A stretch of 64,000 bases of DNA from contig CM076268.1 in NCBI GenBank assembly GCA_038380795.1, positions 26,855,501-26,919,500 of the forward strand, given 5' to 3'. Origin of the DNA: Pyrocephalus nanus. Lineage: Eukaryota > Chordata > Aves > Passeriformes > Tyrannidae. Numbering within the stretch: position 1 is the stretch's first letter; each line of letters begins with the position of its first letter. Shown here piece after piece: positions 25,640-37,625 of the stretch. Position numbers and translations under genes: made by a program. The notes under the pieces are model-generated. The model did not search any database. It was given only the letters and a program-made list of their open reading frames with translations, and had not been told where the DNA came from.

Positions 25640-28600
25640 ATAAGTAGGGGTCAGAGATAATTTTATATTTATTTTTAAGTCGCCCTTAACTTTAATGTCA
25701 TTGTGTGTGTCGTTCTGAAAATATTTTCGTACTGTTGAGTTTAATTTTTTATTTTATATAGATTATAAGAAATTATGTTAAACTTCATGGTTTCAGATAA
25801 CCGTGAATCCTTTTGAAGTGGCAAGTTTATGGTTTTTTTCTGACAATTACTGTGCTTTACTATTGAAAAACAAATCAGCCTATGTAAGGAATTTTGAAAT
25901 TTAAAATTCTATTAGTTAAAGATGTGTTTCTGTATTTTCAATAAAGGAGAGAGTAGACAAAGTTTAACCTCCCCTGAAAGGTAGTAAAAAGTTTACATAC
26001 CTTGTACATGCTTGCCTTTAAACATGTGCTTTGAGCTACAACTTGCAAGTGTTTAAAATCCACTTAAATATATTAATATAGAGAGATTGAACTATATATT
26101 CTTTTTTTGGTTTTGGGAGGCCAGGAAGAGGAATAGAAGAATAGGTAAAGCTGTATTCTCAAGTAATTAAGGAACTTTCTTTAAACTAGGATGTATTATC
26201 GAAGTCATGCAATATGTGAGTTGCTAAAGATTTTAATCCCCTTCTTCAGTCCTTCCGAATCACAGGACTGTGGTAAGGCTTGCACTGCAGCAGTCCCAGC
26301 AGTCGCATTCACATCCAAGTTGGCATTTGAGCAGCCTGGCTTTGCCAGCTTGCTGCCTACCTGCAGCCACTGCCAAGTGCGTGGAGCAGATCCCTCCATG
26401 TGGGAGAGCACCGGGAGCGCACTGCGAGACGTTCTGTGGGCTGAGGGCTTAATTGTGCCTTAGCACTGCTGCTTGCATTAGCAGGCTCTGAGCATCTGCC
26501 ATTGCTCAGTATGAACAACTGGATATTATCCCTCATGTTGGCAAAAAGCCTCTGGAGGATTAAAGCAAGAGTGTAGCTGCTTAGAGTCACCATATTTACT
26601 TTTCTGTGTCTGCCAGCATAGTCTGTTTTCTCTCTGATCATTTCTCCAGCCTAGACTCGAGTGTTGCAGTCATTATGGTATGCACTTGCTGTGGGGGGAG
26701 CGGACTGACAAGAATATTTTGTGATCAGGTGAGGGAGATGCCACTGCACCTGTAGAAGTGAGCGACAGAGCACACCAAGCCAGACTGTCTCCAGGTTCCA
26801 CTGGAGCAGGCAAGGCAAATCAGCAGAACAAGTAATGGGCACACAAGCCCTTTAATCTCTGCATACCTGGGAGTTTTGAATGGGGGTGGCTTCAAGGGGA
26901 ACGCAGGTGGACACTACTCTGTGTGAGAAGGACACTTCTCTACTCTCTCTGTCAGCCTCTCCTTGTCACATACAAGTGGTCACTGGCTTGTGAGAAGCCA
27001 GGTCAGGGATGTGGGCCTTGGAACAAAAAGAAGGCAATATATAAATACATAGTCCTGTGCCTGCAAAGTCTTGTTCAGAAGCTGTTGTACTTCAGTACTT
27101 GTCACATCTTTCAGCAGCTGACTAAGCCCTTGTCCTTATCCTCTGTGCCCTCACCCTCCAGAGCCTTCCCAGGCAGAGCACCATGCTTCTGTTGAAGTGT
27201 ATGAAAAACAAAATATATTTCAAGTTATTAACGATTGTTTTCTGTGGTTTTCCTGTCACTGCTCGCACCATATTTCTGTAAAAAAAAAAAAAAAAAATCT
27301 ATAAATGTACCCTGGTTAAAGCAGCAGCAGTCAAAGAAATGGCACTTAATTATGATATTGCTTGACTTGCTGTGAGCTCCTGACAATGTAGCCATCAGCA
27401 GTGACTGTCAAATACACTTTGACAGCTTTGCTGTTAGCTTGAGATTTGAGTGGAATGTTCAATATCAGCAAGTGAGCAAGGTATAGGGAGAAACTCCAGT
27501 GACAGGGCTTTGTTGATAATAGCAATGCAAGCTCTGGGATCAAATAAAATATCAGCTGGGAAATTCAGATGATATTATATTACATGCTAATGATGCTTAG
27601 GATCTTAGGAATAACAGCCCTCATCAGCTAAGGAATTACTAAGGCAGAATTAAAGAATGCTTTTGCTTTATAAAGCCATAATATTTTTATGTAATAAACT
27701 TCCAAGAAACTGTCTTTATGGAGTTACATATAAAGTGATTATGTCACTTATCCATTGCCTATTCCACTTAATGGTCTTTGGATTAGTCCGTATATATATC
27801 TACATCTTGAGAAACCTTAATAAACTCTGCAATAACTTGTGTGGTTTGTGTCTAAATGTCCTTTCCTCTGCTTCTTCCATTTACCAGCACAAAGTATGGC
27901 TGAACAAGGGCCTCAGGAGAGCTGGAAAGCTCAGCCCAGCATGGATTTTTCAGAAATGGAAGAATACATGTGGAAACATAACCACTGGGAAAAAACCCAC
28001 CAAAACAAAATCCTTCTGGAAAATAATGTTAATCAATTTTAAAAAGAAAATGCATTCAGTTGTAATATTTGTCAGTCTTTAAGCTTTTGTGATTTATGCT
28101 TTGAAGCTTTTTGTGTTTCTGTGAAAGACTGTTTTTTCTGTAGAATGCGGAAAATATCACATATGTCAATTTTGAGTGGAAGAGCAGTAGGTTACATTCA
28201 GGCTTTGTAATATATTAGAGCATGGGAATTTTCTTACCTAAAATTCAAAAGGTTTCAAGGACATTACATGAAAACAGTCAGCAGTGCTGTCAACAGAGAG
28301 GTGGCTGGAACTTTGCAGACTCCCTTTAGTTGGTGTTTGGCTGTGAAACTAAATTACTAGCATATTGTATGCCCTCCTAGTCTGCTGACTTAATATGGCC
28401 CTGTCACTGACTGTGGTCTGATGGTGAAAGACCTCATTTAAGGGGCTGAATTTGCATCCTTTGGACCTGCAGTAGAAGCTGGAGGTACTTGGAGCTCTGA
28501 TATTCGCTAAGCAGAAGTGACATAAAGAAGAAGACTTGTTGGTAGATCAAGTAGACGAAGTTTTAGATATTAGCTAGGAGGTTTCAGTACCTTACACACA

Positions 28601-30814
28601 GCAGATTTAATTGTTATTTCAGTAGTGTTGTTAACTACTTAGCAATAGTGTTATCAACATTATTCTCATACTGAATCCAAAATACAGCACTGCACTAGCT
28701 ACTAGGAAGAAAATTAACTCTGTCTGAGCCAAAACCAGGACAAGTAGCTGTTAATTTTAGCTATTGGTTCAGTGCTGAGATGATAGCAAACAGTGGTGCT
28801 ATAAAGAGTCTTTGCCCCACCTAAACTTGCAGAGCACTTAAAAGGTTTAAAACCCTCCCACTGTTCCACTGGAATTTTCTTTCAGTGTATTTTTGCAGTT
28901 GGCTTTTTTGGTACCACTCCACTGCCGTTCATTTTCCGGTGGCTGATTGAGTCACTGCAGCTGGTGCTGTCCTGTTCCTGGTGGATTCTCTGTCCCGCCT
29001 ATCATGCCATCCCCCATGCCAGGAAAAGCACTTTCACAGCATTGACACGGGGGTTCCCTCTTGCACAACATGAATACACATAAAGCAAAAGTATTCAGAG
29101 AGAGGATACTGGGCTCTAAAGTTTCTTCTCAGTCAAAGAATAAGGGGGTGAATTGTTCTGCCTCATTGCCCTGTAAAGGTTTGGCTGTTGCTGTTGACTG
29201 GTGTGCTCTTGCTCTTCTGAATCTCTTTTTCAGTTTCATTTGTGGTAGCAAAGGCAGAGCTCTCTGTGTGCAGAAACCAATAACTACTATACTTCTTATG
29301 AGACTAAATGCTGATGGAGTTATAACTGAGTTGGGTGCATTTGGCTTGGTGACAAGAGTATCATTGTTAGTCAGTGCCCTTCTGCACCAAATAAGAGGAG
29401 ATGGCAAAAAAACATAGGTGCTCTGTGGGGTCCCAGCCCCCTCTGTTTCAGACATGACGTGTCTTTTTGGGGAAAGGGAAACAGTTTATTTGAAAATGCC
29501 TGCTTCTTCCCTGCTCTTTCCAGCCAAGAGCTGTTCCTTTCTTTTCTCTACTGCTTCTCAGTTGCAGGAATTCCACAGCATACAGGGCCATGTGCAGTCC
29601 TTATTGCACAGGAAAACCTTCTGCAAATCTTTAGCTTTGTACATCAATTCTTTAAGCTTTCATGTGAGATTAGAGCAATAGTTCATCTTGTTTAGGTCTA
29701 GCTGTTCTGCCCATAATTTCACATCATACTACCATGGTAATATTTCTTCAGTGTCCTGATGCATTTTAGTACAAATGTCCTCAGCAGTGGTCTAATGTAA
29801 AATAGAAATGAAATGTTTCTGATCTTTTAGTAGGTTCTTTTTCTCTCCACCAGCTATTAAGTATCTCTCCCATGGGACTGCTGTTTTTTAGAGGGCTGTT
29901 CCTTAGCTGCTCACCCATTTCACATGTCAGCAAAAGTACAGGCAGCCATCAGACAGGAAGATTACAGCCAGAGGATCATAGTTTTAGACAGCTTTACCCT
30001 TTTATCGTAAGGTTTCTTCACATTGTCTAAAATATCACCATAGAACTTTAGCTGTCAGCCTCTAGAAACCAGATACATTTTTCCCCTATATCCAGATTGG
30101 AAATTAAATTGGGGGGGGGGGGGGGGGGGGGGGCGGGAAGAATGGCTATATACTTGTCTTTCTCTCATAATTAAAAAAAAAAATAAGTAAAACTTATATA
30201 TTTAGGTTGTATCAAAAATTATTAAGATAAAAGGTTCATATGTAATTTTAATTCTTATTAGAATATAATAGGAATGCAGCACAGATTAGTTTACTGGGTT
30301 TATTTTTGCAATAGTAGGTCTTAGAGAATCTTAGAAGTGCAATAATAATTTTAAAACAACTTTTCAGCAAGGAAAATTAGTTCACGCACACAGAGAACTC
30401 CTGAGACTTAGGTAATGAATTTTGTTGGTAGATGACTGATCTTATCCATCCTGGAAATAGAATGAAAATAGATAAAGTTTGTTAAAGAATTGGATTGTCC
30501 TACTTGTACATTTTCAATACCAAAACCCTTCTAACAAGAAGTTTTCTTAAAAGCAAAAAGCTACCTCTCTTCCCTTAGCTGCCTATAGAGCTATTTCAAG
30601 CCTAAGGTTTAATGAATATGTTGCGATGAATGTACTTAAATATGGCTTTGAGAGTTTGTTGTTAGATTTGAGTTCTGCTTGTAGGTGAGGCAAGTGCCCA
30701 AGTTCCCTGCAGATAAAAGGAAACTATTGTTTCTTAGGATACCCAAGTTAAAATTAAGTTACCTTCAGAATTAAGCTCTTACTGTTTAAAAGTGCTTATC
30801 AAATTTTCACTTTA
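25640..30814 (+). other. NRG3 upstream intron with local GC-rich blocks
   Basis: Mostly AT-rich. Relatively GC-rich blocks occur at about 26230-26460 and 28900-29060. A strong acceptor-like site at 27887 precedes a 48-codon open frame. There is an A-run near 27282-27297 and a 23-base G run at 30111-30133. No gene family was recognised. Confidence 0.45.
30111..30137 (+). repeat. poly-G tract
   Basis: Twenty-three consecutive G (30111-30133), then CGGG. Long G homopolymers are rare in vertebrate DNA; this one can form intramolecular G-quadruplexes. Its exact length in the assembly may be unreliable because sequencing through G runs is error-prone. Confidence 0.95.
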
Positions 30815-31221
30815 TGTTGACGGGGAGGCTCTCAGGAGACATACGCACACGACCTATAAGATCTAAAATATGTCCGATTTATTGGGACAGCTCAGGGTCT
30901 TTATAGCATCTGTACACAAGGTCTCGTGACAAGAAGCATACAATTGGTTACCGAACACTGACCAGATGTAAACATGCATAACAAATGCCTTCACAATTGG
31001 TTACCAACAGGTAACAAGGCAATTGTTTAACTAACTCCACCTTCTTCTTGGCACCGAGTTTCTCTTGTTCCAGCAAAGACAACCTGCGGCCATCTTGGCA
31101 TCCATAACTTATAATATCTATAAAACTATATAAACTATATAAAAGTTCATAAAAGTCCATCAAAATACCACACACAACATAAATTGCTCACACATCCATT
31201 ATGTGTTCTCCCACAACTTTA
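30809..31221 (-). mobile_element. solo LTR of an endogenous retrovirus with 6-bp target duplication
   Basis: The LTR itself is 30815-31215 (401 bp). It begins TGT and ends ACA and is bracketed by the exact direct repeat ACTTTA (30809-30814 and 31216-31221), a target-site duplication. Orientation is minus: on that strand a TATA-like TGCTATAAA (plus 30900-30908) precedes AATAAA (plus 30878-30883), and the 3' end follows shortly after. The presumed U3 contains two direct copies of ACAATTGGTTACC (30940 and 30993) and a YY1-like AAGATGGCCGC (plus 31086-31099). Six-base duplications are typical of alpha- and beta-like retroviruses. No internal retroviral genes adjoin it, so the proviral interior was probably lost by LTR-LTR recombination. 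Confidence 0.85.
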
Positions 31222-34200
31222 TAACAAGTTGTGGTTACTAAGAATATTGGCACTACTGTAACCATAGACAACACTAAATATTCCTGTGTAAGGTTAGCCT
31301 CTCTTTTTTTCTTTATTTTTCAGATAACTCTCCAGTGCTTGGCTCATTTTGTTTAAGGAGATTTTTGTTCATTACTTTTGAGTGAGACTTCACCTTTCAC
31401 TCACCAACCTTAAATTGAGAGCTCAAACTCAGGTTTCAGCTTTGCATCCCTTTTCATCATGAGTCTGTAACATTATACTTAATTCATTGCTTCGTTTTTA
31501 ATATTTTATGCAAAACTAGTGCCAATGCAGCATTAATGTTGTAGAATTAAGTACTTAAAATAGGTCAGTCAGACAGGTTGAACACTCATCCCTTCCTTGT
31601 CTGCCTTATGTGTACACAAAAAATGATCTCACTAGTGTTGAATACCAATAGTCAAACAATGTATAATGTAGTGCAGTTGGAATATATCACGGGCTACATC
31701 TATTTCACTTTGCTGTCATTAAGATCCTTCTGTTATGGACATTCCACTAGTTGAGGAAAATGTATTTTGTTCATCTTTGTTTCAATCAGAATTATTGAAC
31801 GATTCTCCCCAAGAGAGAATCACTGTCAAAACTATGAAATGCTTTATGAACTTTTGCCAGGGTAAGTCAGCTTGCTCTGATTCCAGTTTGAAATGGGAAT
31901 CTGTGCAATTAACCTTGACTCTGTCCTTTCTGTAAACGATAACAGATACAAACTTCCTCTTCTGATCTCTGAACCTAAGTGTCTTGAATCTCTTTTAAAA
32001 GGGAAATTCTACCCAGACAGAAAAAAGTCTTGGGAAGAAAAGTCAAGTGTCTAATAAAAGTAGCTGAGAATTAGAATAAAACATGGTATTTTATGTGAAG
32101 TAATCCATATGTTCTTAAAGATGTTGAAATATAATTATCTTAGATGGGTTTATCTATTTCATGTATTTGCAAAGACTTCATTCCTTTAGAGGTTAATAAG
32201 TTTATATTCCATTTTATCATGTTAATCACTGAAATAGAAGAGGCAATATCCTCTTGGTTACAGAAAGAACAAGGGTCTTGACTTACCCAAGGTCAAAGAA
32301 GAAATTTGTGAACTGCGTCTTGAAGCATTTCAGCTGTTTTGTTCTGCCTTTGCACAAGCTGCAGCATATGGCAGAGAATCTGTACAGTAGGCTTTTGCAA
32401 GTGAAAGAACAGAAAACTCTTGGGAGAGTTGAATGTCTGATGCTGAGGCAATCACAGATTTTGTGGAGCAGGCAGGCTTTTTTTATTCTCTTCATGAATT
32501 AAATTTAGAATGCTGTATATAGTTCAGTACTTGTCACACATAAATCTTAAGTATATTGAGAAATATGCTTTAACAGCTCTCTTGCCTTTTAACTTGTGGG
32601 GATCCATATTTTACTGGAAATCTTGATGTTGTGTATGAGGTTTCCATGTAGGCCTTGTATATGGGACTTTGAGGGTGCAGGACACAAACTGGAGTTTAAG
32701 GGTCAAATGACACTATTGAGGTTCACTTCAGAAGTGAGGTTCTGGCTCTGCAGGGCATTCCAGTGCCACATGACATGCTGAGGAAAGGCATTGGCAGAGA
32801 ATGAAGGGAAATGCAAAAAGCATGGCAGTGAGGTCACAGCAGAGGTCAGAGTGCCCACTTTGCTGCACCTGTGTGGCTCAGTTTTTGCATGCTGACAAAA
32901 AAAAACCCCAACCCTCCCTGCATTCTGTCTTGTAAATTGTTTTTGTATAAAAAGAAAAGCTGTTTTTATGTTCTATCCATTAGGCCATGCTTCCTCTGTT
33001 AACATATCTATGGCAGGGATCAAGAAAAAGGTGAAGAAATTATCTTTAAATTTTCATAGAATTACTTTCATAAGGTTTTCATTGACATTTATCAGTGGGA
33101 GAAAGCACATGGGAAGCTATTGGTTTTCATAAATGCCAATGACAAGATACAGGGCTTTCCATATTTATTTTATAGCATGTTGTTACTTGACAGAAATGCA
33201 GTGGGTCCTCTTAAGGGAATGGAGTGAGGAAGGTAAGGGGATGCTGAATGCTATTAGGATTTATGCTTCTGGGGTTAGGAGTAAAAACTTCAGCGTAAGA
33301 ATTAATCTGGACATTTATTCATTTTTAGGGTTTATCTTTTACCAGAAGTTAAGTAATGCACTTGTATGGTAAATGTCATAATTTCTCAGTTGGCTCGGTT
33401 TGAATAGTCAGTAATTATTCTCTCTCATGCTTTTGACCATATTGAAATTTTATTCAATAGCCATTGAAATAAACACAAGGGGGAAAGTTACTATTTTTGT
33501 TGTGTTATCATTTTGCGTAGGCCACATGCACAATGCTGTTCTTCACATTTGAAATCCCTTTCAAAGATATTTCAACTCAAAATACATAATAGAGCTTAAA
33601 GGATCCAGTGATTATGGCTGGTAATGATATTGTGGATTTAGGTCCTAACAAAGCCTAAAATAATCTGTTTTAATTAACTAAATTATTTTTGTCTCAGTAA
33701 TATGATTAGAAATATTCTCAAGGATCTTGTACCAGCATTCTTACTTTTATAATAAAGTCACAAAGAAGAGGCAAATTTCGGCTTCTATACACAAAAAAAA
33801 AAACCCAAAACCAAAACCCTACCATATACTTTAGAAATAACAATCATAAGAAGAATGTAAGCAAATGTGTGAGATAAGCTTAGAAAATTTTGAAGCAGGG
33901 TGGAAAATAGGAAATTATCAATAACATAAATGAGAGTGGGCTATACATGTAACAGGACACACAGTGAATAGGGACTTTTCTATGGGAACCCATTGCAATG
34001 AACTTTCAGCAGGCTCTGTGTCCCATGTGAGTTTGTCTTGTCTTTATGTTCTGAGAGGACTTTTCTTTCCATAATTTTTATTAAACAAATAATCTGCATC
34101 TAAACAGTTTGATATTTTACCTTTCAGCACTGTTGTATTTATCTTGGTATAGGTTGTGTGTATTTTGTAATTTGAATGCTTGATGGAATTCACATTCTGT

Positions 34201-37200
34201 AGTCTTAATCCTCAAATGGATTATCCAGGAATATCCATGCAATTTATATTTTGGTTTCTAGCAGAAATATTTTCTTGGCTGCTCATTAAATGAGGAATCC
34301 TCTCCCAAGAGAATTTATTTCAATAGACTGTAATTGAGGTGATGTACTTCACAAGGAATACATGAATATATGTGAACAAGGGGAGAGGAACAATTTCAGT
34401 CACGCTTTAGATTACCTTGGAAAATTAGTTTCAGTATGTAAAAATGTGTCTGCACAAGTTGATGCACATCTTGAGCCAAGGGGAAGGAATTTGCAATTCA
34501 TCTCTTTTCTACACTTTGAATTTCTGCAGCTTTCTGCTGTGTGAGAGCCCAAGTGCTTTGCAGAACTTAGCCATGGGTATCTGCCCGATTCAGGCCCTCT
34601 TCAGTGCTCCTTGGCTAGAGAGGATCTCACCTGTGCTACGTGTGTTTAGCAGAGTTAAAACCTCACACTAGTGAGGTTAAATCAAGGCAACCATGAGGAG
34701 ACCTTCAAAGTTTGCAGAGAAAAGCAGATTACATTGCTGTCAATAAGAAGGTGATTTTTAAATAAAGCTGATGTGGAAGATTAGAGAATGGAAAAATGCC
34801 TAACTTGATTATATTAAAAGAGGTTGGAGACAAAAAATGGTGGAGTTCAATACATAAATAAAGATTTAAAGGATATAAAAAATGAACAAAGGTGTCTAAG
34901 AAACGGTATGCAGTTAATCAATAAGTACTGCTTTAAATATGCACTTTGCAAAGTAAACAAAAAGGAAAGAAAGTATTGATCAACATATGTTGAAAGCTAG
35001 TGACAGGGACTAATCTGACTACTCAAAAGACTTAAATCTTCACATAGTTGTTTGAGCAAGATAATATTGTCTGGTCTCCGAATTGTTTTTATCTTTGTTA
35101 GACTTATTCTAAAGCATCTTTAACAAGACAGTGATCGCTATTCAGGACTGACAAAAGAGTATAGCTGCATTGAACTTAACATTTCTCAAAAAAAAAAAAA
35201 ACTAGCAAAAGAAAAAAGTATTTAATGAGGTCTTACACTGAAAGAAAAGCAAAATTAAGCCTCTTTGCATGCCTTACTTAAAACAGTTTCTTTTAATAAA
35301 TATTTTTTTTTTAATTATATGAAGTGTTAAAGTGAAATTAAAGTTCATAATTACATATGTTTTAGTTGTGGCTTAAACAATAGGTGCTAAAATTAGTATT
35401 CAGGCAGAATAGGTTAACAATTGCTGAACTGAAGAATTCCTTAATTATTTTCAATGTGCCTCACCTCAGCATATGAATTTAAAGTTTGTAGGATTAGTCC
35501 TTTGTGTGTTGCAGTGAAAACTGAAGGTGGGTGATTGTGTTTACACAAGCTAGTAAAACAAACAAACCAACCAAACAAACGAAAAAGAAATTAAAACCCA
35601 AAACATTTACTTCATTGCCAGTGAGGATTTACTGTTTTATACATGCCAGTGAGGAATGGGGCCTAAAGCTGTACTGGAATCAGTTTTACTGCAATGTGAA
35701 CAGGATTTCCTCTTTAATTACAATCTTTCCAGTTATATTTTAGACAGATAAAAAGTATATTTGCATCTTTTTATTTTTAAGACAGTATAGTAAAACTACA
35801 GCTTGTAAAATTTCAAATTAAAATGAGGCGGAAATGTCAACAGAAGCTGAGGACATTGCCTTTTAGAAATGGCTTCTATATCACTATGATGTTCATTGGA
35901 TGAGCAAGTAGAGAATTAAAAGATAAAGATTTGGTCCTTGCAATTTTATATTTAATAGCTTACAAAAAAGGACTGAGACTTACAGGAGACAAATGATTGT
36001 ATTTAGGACTCCAAATCTTCAGTAACAGCACCGTGATATACTTTCTTAAGAAATTATGGTTCATACCGATTAGAATACTGTACATGGTCTTTAGTCATGA
36101 TAACACCAGATAATATTTGACTGACGCTCCCACTAGGTATAGATTTTTTTTTTAGTATTTGCCTAGATTCATCTTGGTGTTGTCATACAATATTTGTCAT
36201 GAACCTGAGACTTACAAACTTGGAGTTACTGCCACCTACTTGACATAGGGTGTCACATAGATGGGTGGGTCTGCATTGACGATCTCTAACCTAGAAAGGA
36301 AGTGTAGGTTTGTCAGTGTACAGTGCTTGTACTGTGCTTTGAGAATCCTACATGTTGACTTTCCACCTGAAATACGTGAATGAAAATACTGGTTTGTATG
36401 CTGCATGCTTGGAGAAACTGATCTTAAAAAATAACGTATTTAGTGTGTTAGCACTTTGAACTTGAAAAGTAATTGAAATAAGAATTAAAAAAAATAACAC
36501 TTAAGGAGCTGTTGATGAATTGAATTTGTGAATCTCCAGTTACTTATCAGCTTCTTTCTGATGAGTGTTTTCCTTATTTTTTTAGCTTTTTTTTTAACTT
36601 TTATTCTGTTCCTGTTTTAAAATTAATTAGAATATTATGAGTTTTATAAAGGAAATTTGTTTCTTAAAAAATAGACTCCTATCAAAGCAATATCTGGTGC
36701 ATTGTAGCAAAGTACTCATTGGATCCTGTCCAAGTTAATTGCATTAATTTTTTTACTGCATTATGTTGTACATAAACTTCAAGCACAGAGAATGACATGG
36801 GAATAAGGCATTGTAATCACTGCTCAAAAAAAAAAAAAATCCTTATATTTTTGGGGTAGCTAAAAAAGAACTTGAGCTCTTGTAGGACATTGCAAGAGTT
36901 CTGATGGTCCTTTCCTTCACCCAGAAAAATTTTGGTTATAGGGCTCTTTATCCTATTGATGGTAGAATCTTTTGTTTAAAAAGCTGAAAAATGGCATGTA
37001 GGGCAGAAAAAATATTAAACTGTCCTGATTTTCATTATTTTTATCTCTCAGTGTGTATTGGAGCCATTTCCTAAAACTTCTCTAGGAGGCCACAACTCTA
37101 TGAACCTTATCTAGATGAGAGGTTCAGAGAAGCATCCATTCTGTTGAGGAACTGGCCGACCCAGCCCTCCAAGCCTCTCGTGTCTGTCGATCATCAGTGA

Positions 37201-37279
37201 AAACGCGATGTGCTGAAATCCGCTCTTCGCAGGTGCTGTTTTCTGATGCTTTCGTAACTCTCGCTTTTGCTGTTCACAG
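31222..37279 (+). other. NRG3: NRG3 upstream intron leading to transmembrane exon
   Basis: AT-rich sequence with a (CAAA)n-like simple repeat at 35555-35580 and A runs at about 35190 and 36826. The last 140 bases before the exon become CpG-rich. The intron ends with a CT-rich tract and CACAG at 37275-37279. No EGF-domain exon was recognised here. Confidence 0.7.
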
Positions 37280-37382
37280 AGAGCGAGGACGTGTACCAGC
37301 GCCAGGTGCTGTCTATTTCCTGCATCGTCTTTGGCATAGTCGTAGTGGGCATGCTTTGTGCAGCGTTCTACTTCAAAACAAA
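37280..37382 (+). CDS. NRG3: NRG3 exon: extracellular stalk end and transmembrane helix
   Basis: This exon encodes the membrane anchor of neuregulin-3, an EGF-family ligand of ERBB4. It starts after a pyrimidine-rich acceptor ending in CAG at 37277-37279. The first two bases complete a Glu codon, giving phase 1 entry. The reading continues ESEDVYQRQ (stalk), then a hydrophobic stretch from VLSISC through GIVVVGMLC to AAFYF, about 23 residues, followed by the stop-transfer residues KTK. The exon ends in the middle of the last Lys codon (AA) before the donor GTAAGA at 37383. This pattern is what I recall of vertebrate NRG3, whose human stalk reads ESEEVYQRQ. In neuregulins the stalk next to this helix is where sheddases such as BACE1 cut; that is family knowledge, not visible here. 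A longer open frame over 37197-37682 is in a different frame and is not coding. Assignment is very secure. Confidence 0.96.
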
Positions 37383-37603
37383 GTAAGAGCCTTCGTCTGC
37401 CGTGGTCGTTCTTTAGCTCCTGTCCCTTTTACAGCTTTACAGTTCTTCAGTTTCTCCCCTCCTTTTGAAGCTGTTGTTATCTCTGGTCGGGCCAGAACTG
37501 CTCCCCATGGCGAAGTCCCCCCAAAAAATAAACACGAGCATTATGTGTTGGGTTTTTTTCAATTATCTGGTATCAGAATAATAGATTGTGTCATTTCTAG
37601 TTC

Positions 37604-37625
37604 TTTTTTTTTTTTTTTTTTTTTT
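37604..37625 (+). repeat. poly-T tract downstream of transmembrane exon
   Basis: Twenty-two T about 220 bases downstream of the NRG3 transmembrane exon, followed by AACAG, so the sequence looks like an extremely strong acceptor (37630). No open exon with a good donor follows, so it is taken as a simple repeat. Confidence 0.9.

Noticed and set aside
27657..28082. 141-codon plus-strand open frame
   Set aside because: Composition is that of translated AT-rich DNA (many Leu, Ile, Lys, Asn, Cys), with no domain and no start context worth noting.
29061..29455. Overlapping 118- and 108-codon frames on opposite strands
   Set aside because: Overlapping antisense frames of similar length point to chance; neither has a recognisable motif.
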